Source: DASXVX01 sp036504075 (GTDB taxonomy: Bacteria > Bacillota > Sulfobacillia > Symbiobacteriales > Symbiobacteriaceae). From it: a stretch of 23,536 nucleotides of DNA. Positions within the stretch are counted from its first letter, which is position 1. Every line of letters starts with the position of its first letter. The stretch spans positions 1 through 23,536 of the forward strand of contig DASXVX010000046.1 in the NCBI GenBank assembly GCA_036504075.1, written 5' to 3'. The position numbers and the translations under genes were made by a program. The notes under the pieces were generated by a model, which worked only from the letters and a program-made list of their open reading frames with translations, was not told where the DNA came from and made no database searches. This document shows positions 22,420 to 23,536 of the stretch, piece after piece.

Positions 22420-23238
22420 ATGCGCTCGAAATTCGGCAAACCGCTGCTGCTGATGCTGGCGTTGCTGCTGACAGCCTGTTCCCGGCCCGGTCCGGCCAAA
22501 CGGCCGCCGGATGAAGCCCCGACCCCCGCCGAAACTGCGCCGTCCCGCATTCAGCGCCTCTTCGTGGCTTACCTACACAAGGAAGCCGACCCAAATCGAG
22601 GCGACGTCTTTGTGACGCCGCCGGTCACCACGCTCCACGCGGTGGCGCCCGCAGGGCTGCAGGTGGAGTTCTACGGCCGCTCGGCCACGGCGCCGGTCCG
22701 GTACCTGGGGAAAGCCCGGGCCGTCGGCGACCAGTACAGCTTGCTCTGGACCGTTCCCCGTGACCTTGCGCCCCCGGTGACGGTCTGGGCCTGGGTGGGG
22801 CCGGAAGGCGACCCGGCCATGCCGCCGCCCAGGACGCCGGTCATCGCCGTCCGGCCTGCTCCGGCGGGCAGCAAGGTGACCGATGTGGCGGACTTCCCTT
22901 TATTCCCGGCGTTCAACTGGCACACCGACCTGACGGCGCCGGAACGCACGGAGCTGACGGATTGGCTGAAAGCGGGCTGGGAGCAGGAGACCCGGGAGAC
23001 CATGTACGGAGGGCGGCTGCAGGACGTCTCCACGGTAGAGGTGCTGGAGTGGACCACGGCCGAAGCGCGCACCGAAGGGTGGGAGGGGCTCACGCCGGTG
23101 GGCGGCGGCGACAGTTGGAGCCTGGAGGCCCACCGGGGCAGCGTGCGGGTGCAGGTCAACTTCGCACGGGCGAGCGGCGGGATTCTGCGGGCCGGCCCGG
23201 AGCCGGGGTATGGCATGGTGGTCCGGGTGCTCAAGTGA
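22420..23238 (+). CDS. Lipoprotein of unknown function
   Basis: The product has 272 residues from the ATG at 22420, which has GGAGG eight bases upstream; a GTG five codons earlier overlaps that site. Lipobox LLTAC anchors it at Cys20. A Pro/Ala-rich tether follows (about 21-45). The region of about 50-150 shows alternating strands (TTLHAVAPAGLQVEFYG; PVRYLGKARAVGDQYSLLW; VTVWAWVG) like an Ig-like beta-sandwich. The C-terminal part is mixed (ERTELTDWLKAGWEQETRE; SWSLEAHRGSVRVQVNF; YGMVVRVLK). I recognise no enzyme motif. It stands alone, transcribed divergently from the amidase gene, and ends in two hairpin terminators. Confidence 0.75.
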   Translation: MRSKFGKPLLLMLALLLTACSRPGPAKRPPDEAPTPAETAPSRIQRLFVAYLHKEADPNRGDVFVTPPVTTLHAVAPAGLQVEFYGRSATAPVRYLGKARAVGDQYSLLWTVPRDLAPPVTVWAWVGPEGDPAMPPPRTPVIAVRPAPAGSKVTDVADFPLFPAFNWHTDLTAPERTELTDWLKAGWEQETRETMYGGRLQDVSTVEVLEWTTAEARTEGWEGLTPVGGGDSWSLEAHRGSVRVQVNFARASGGILRAGPEPGYGMVVRVLK

Positions 23239-23253
23239 GGGCGTAGCGAAAGT

Positions 23254-23282
23254 GAAAGCACCCCGCCTGTGGGGGTGCTTTC
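23254..23282 (+). terminator. First hairpin terminator after the lipoprotein gene
   Basis: GAAAGCACCCC (23254-23264) pairs with GGGGTGCTTTC (23272-23282), 11 bp, with a 7-base loop. It starts 15 bases after the stop. Confidence 0.8.
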
Positions 23283-23296
23283 GCAGACTGTTGAAT

Positions 23297-23324
23297 AACC
23301 CCGCCACTGGCGGGGTTTGTTTTC
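23297..23324 (+). terminator. Second hairpin terminator with T-rich tail
   Basis: AACCCCGCC (23297-23305) and GGCGGGGTT (23309-23317) form a 9-bp stem with a 3-base loop, followed by TGTTTTCC. It backs up the preceding hairpin and insulates the insertion element to the right. Confidence 0.8.
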
Positions 23325-23396
23325 CTCATTATGGGTTTTCTGGCGGTCATCTATAGTTCCATTACCCTTTTCGGGGTCGGAGAGGGGCCTATAACC

Positions 23397-23536
23397 GTAA
23401 GCGTCAAATCCCGCCCACCTATAAAACGGCGGTTCCTTCTGAGACAATCCTCTTCAGATCACCTGGGGAGGATTGTCTTTATGACGCCAGAAGAGCTGAC
23501 TGAACTCTGGACTTCCCGTATCCGCGATTACCGGGC
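23397..23536 (+). mobile_element. Left end of an IS66-family insertion sequence (partial)
   Basis: GTAAGCGTC at 23397 matches the usual terminal inverted-repeat start of IS66 elements. It is followed 84 bases in by an IS66-type accessory gene. IS66 makes 8-bp target duplications, which here would be CTATAACC (23389-23396). The right end is outside the window. Confidence 0.65.
23481..23536 (+). CDS. tnpA: IS66 accessory protein TnpA, N-terminal fragment (right edge)
   Basis: The ATG at 23481 has GGGGAGG upstream. The 18 visible codons read MTPEELTELWTSRIRDYR, which is the usual beginning of the IS66-type TnpA helix-turn-helix accessory protein (M-x-E-E-x-x-x-L-W-x-x-R-I-x-x-(F/Y)-R). TnpA acts with TnpB and TnpC in transposition. 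The gene is cut by the window end, so its intactness cannot be judged. The location just inside a GTAAGCG terminus supports the assignment. Confidence 0.7.
   Translation, partial: MTPEELTELWTSRIRDYR

Overview
The window looks like the chromosome of a high-GC, endospore-forming member of the Firmicutes. A Symbiobacterium-like organism is my best guess; this is inference from gene content and not a database match. Shine-Dalgarno sites are strong (GGAGG/GGGGAG, often followed by GTG or TTG starts). There are many lipoproteins and Sec-exported proteins, two secreted subtilisins, a LiaF-like membrane protein and a CotH-type spore coat kinase. No outer-membrane genes are seen.

Left part (1-6.3 kb, almost all minus strand): a two-gene unit encodes a secreted protein with copper-amine-oxidase-type stalk domains and a secreted beta-propeller that runs off the left edge. 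Next come an IS110-type transposase remnant and four small exported or membrane proteins: a two-helix protein, two lipoproteins and a short anchored protein. Most of these have no assignable function.

Mobile scar (6.3-7.0 kb): the last 93 codons of a type I restriction subunit (HsdR) abut about 15 imperfect copies of a 21-23 bp repeat. The array resembles the multiple transposase-binding sites at the ends of some insertion sequences, but no transposase remains.

Extracellular protein block (7.0-12.4 kb): an unknown 195-residue protein with an Ala/Thr/Pro/Gln tail, a subtilisin, a small helix-turn-helix protein, an Hcp-fold (type VI tube) protein carrying a Sec signal peptide, and, convergently, a large Vpr-like subtilisin with a PA insert.

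Sugar/polyol import (13.2-16.4 kb): a promoter with operator-like inverted repeats drives a UgpB-like binding lipoprotein and two MalF/MalG-type permeases. The operon ends in a 16-bp-stem terminator and carries no ATPase gene.

Right part (16.4-23.5 kb): a protein made of two tandem RNase H folds, the first lacking catalytic residues, preceded by a LexA-like box. A DUF4359-like protein follows. Next is a likely sporulation operon in which an Arg/Thr/Ser hexapeptide-repeat protein (CotG-like) precedes a CotH kinase, with a candidate mother-cell sigma promoter upstream. Then come a cytoplasmic beta-lactamase-fold protein, a half-size EamA transporter, a secreted amidase-domain protein and a lipoprotein. 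The right edge is the left end of an IS66-type element.

The most interesting items are the CotG-like/CotH pair, the tandem RNase H protein with its possible SOS box, the exported Hcp-like protein and the 21-bp repeat array.
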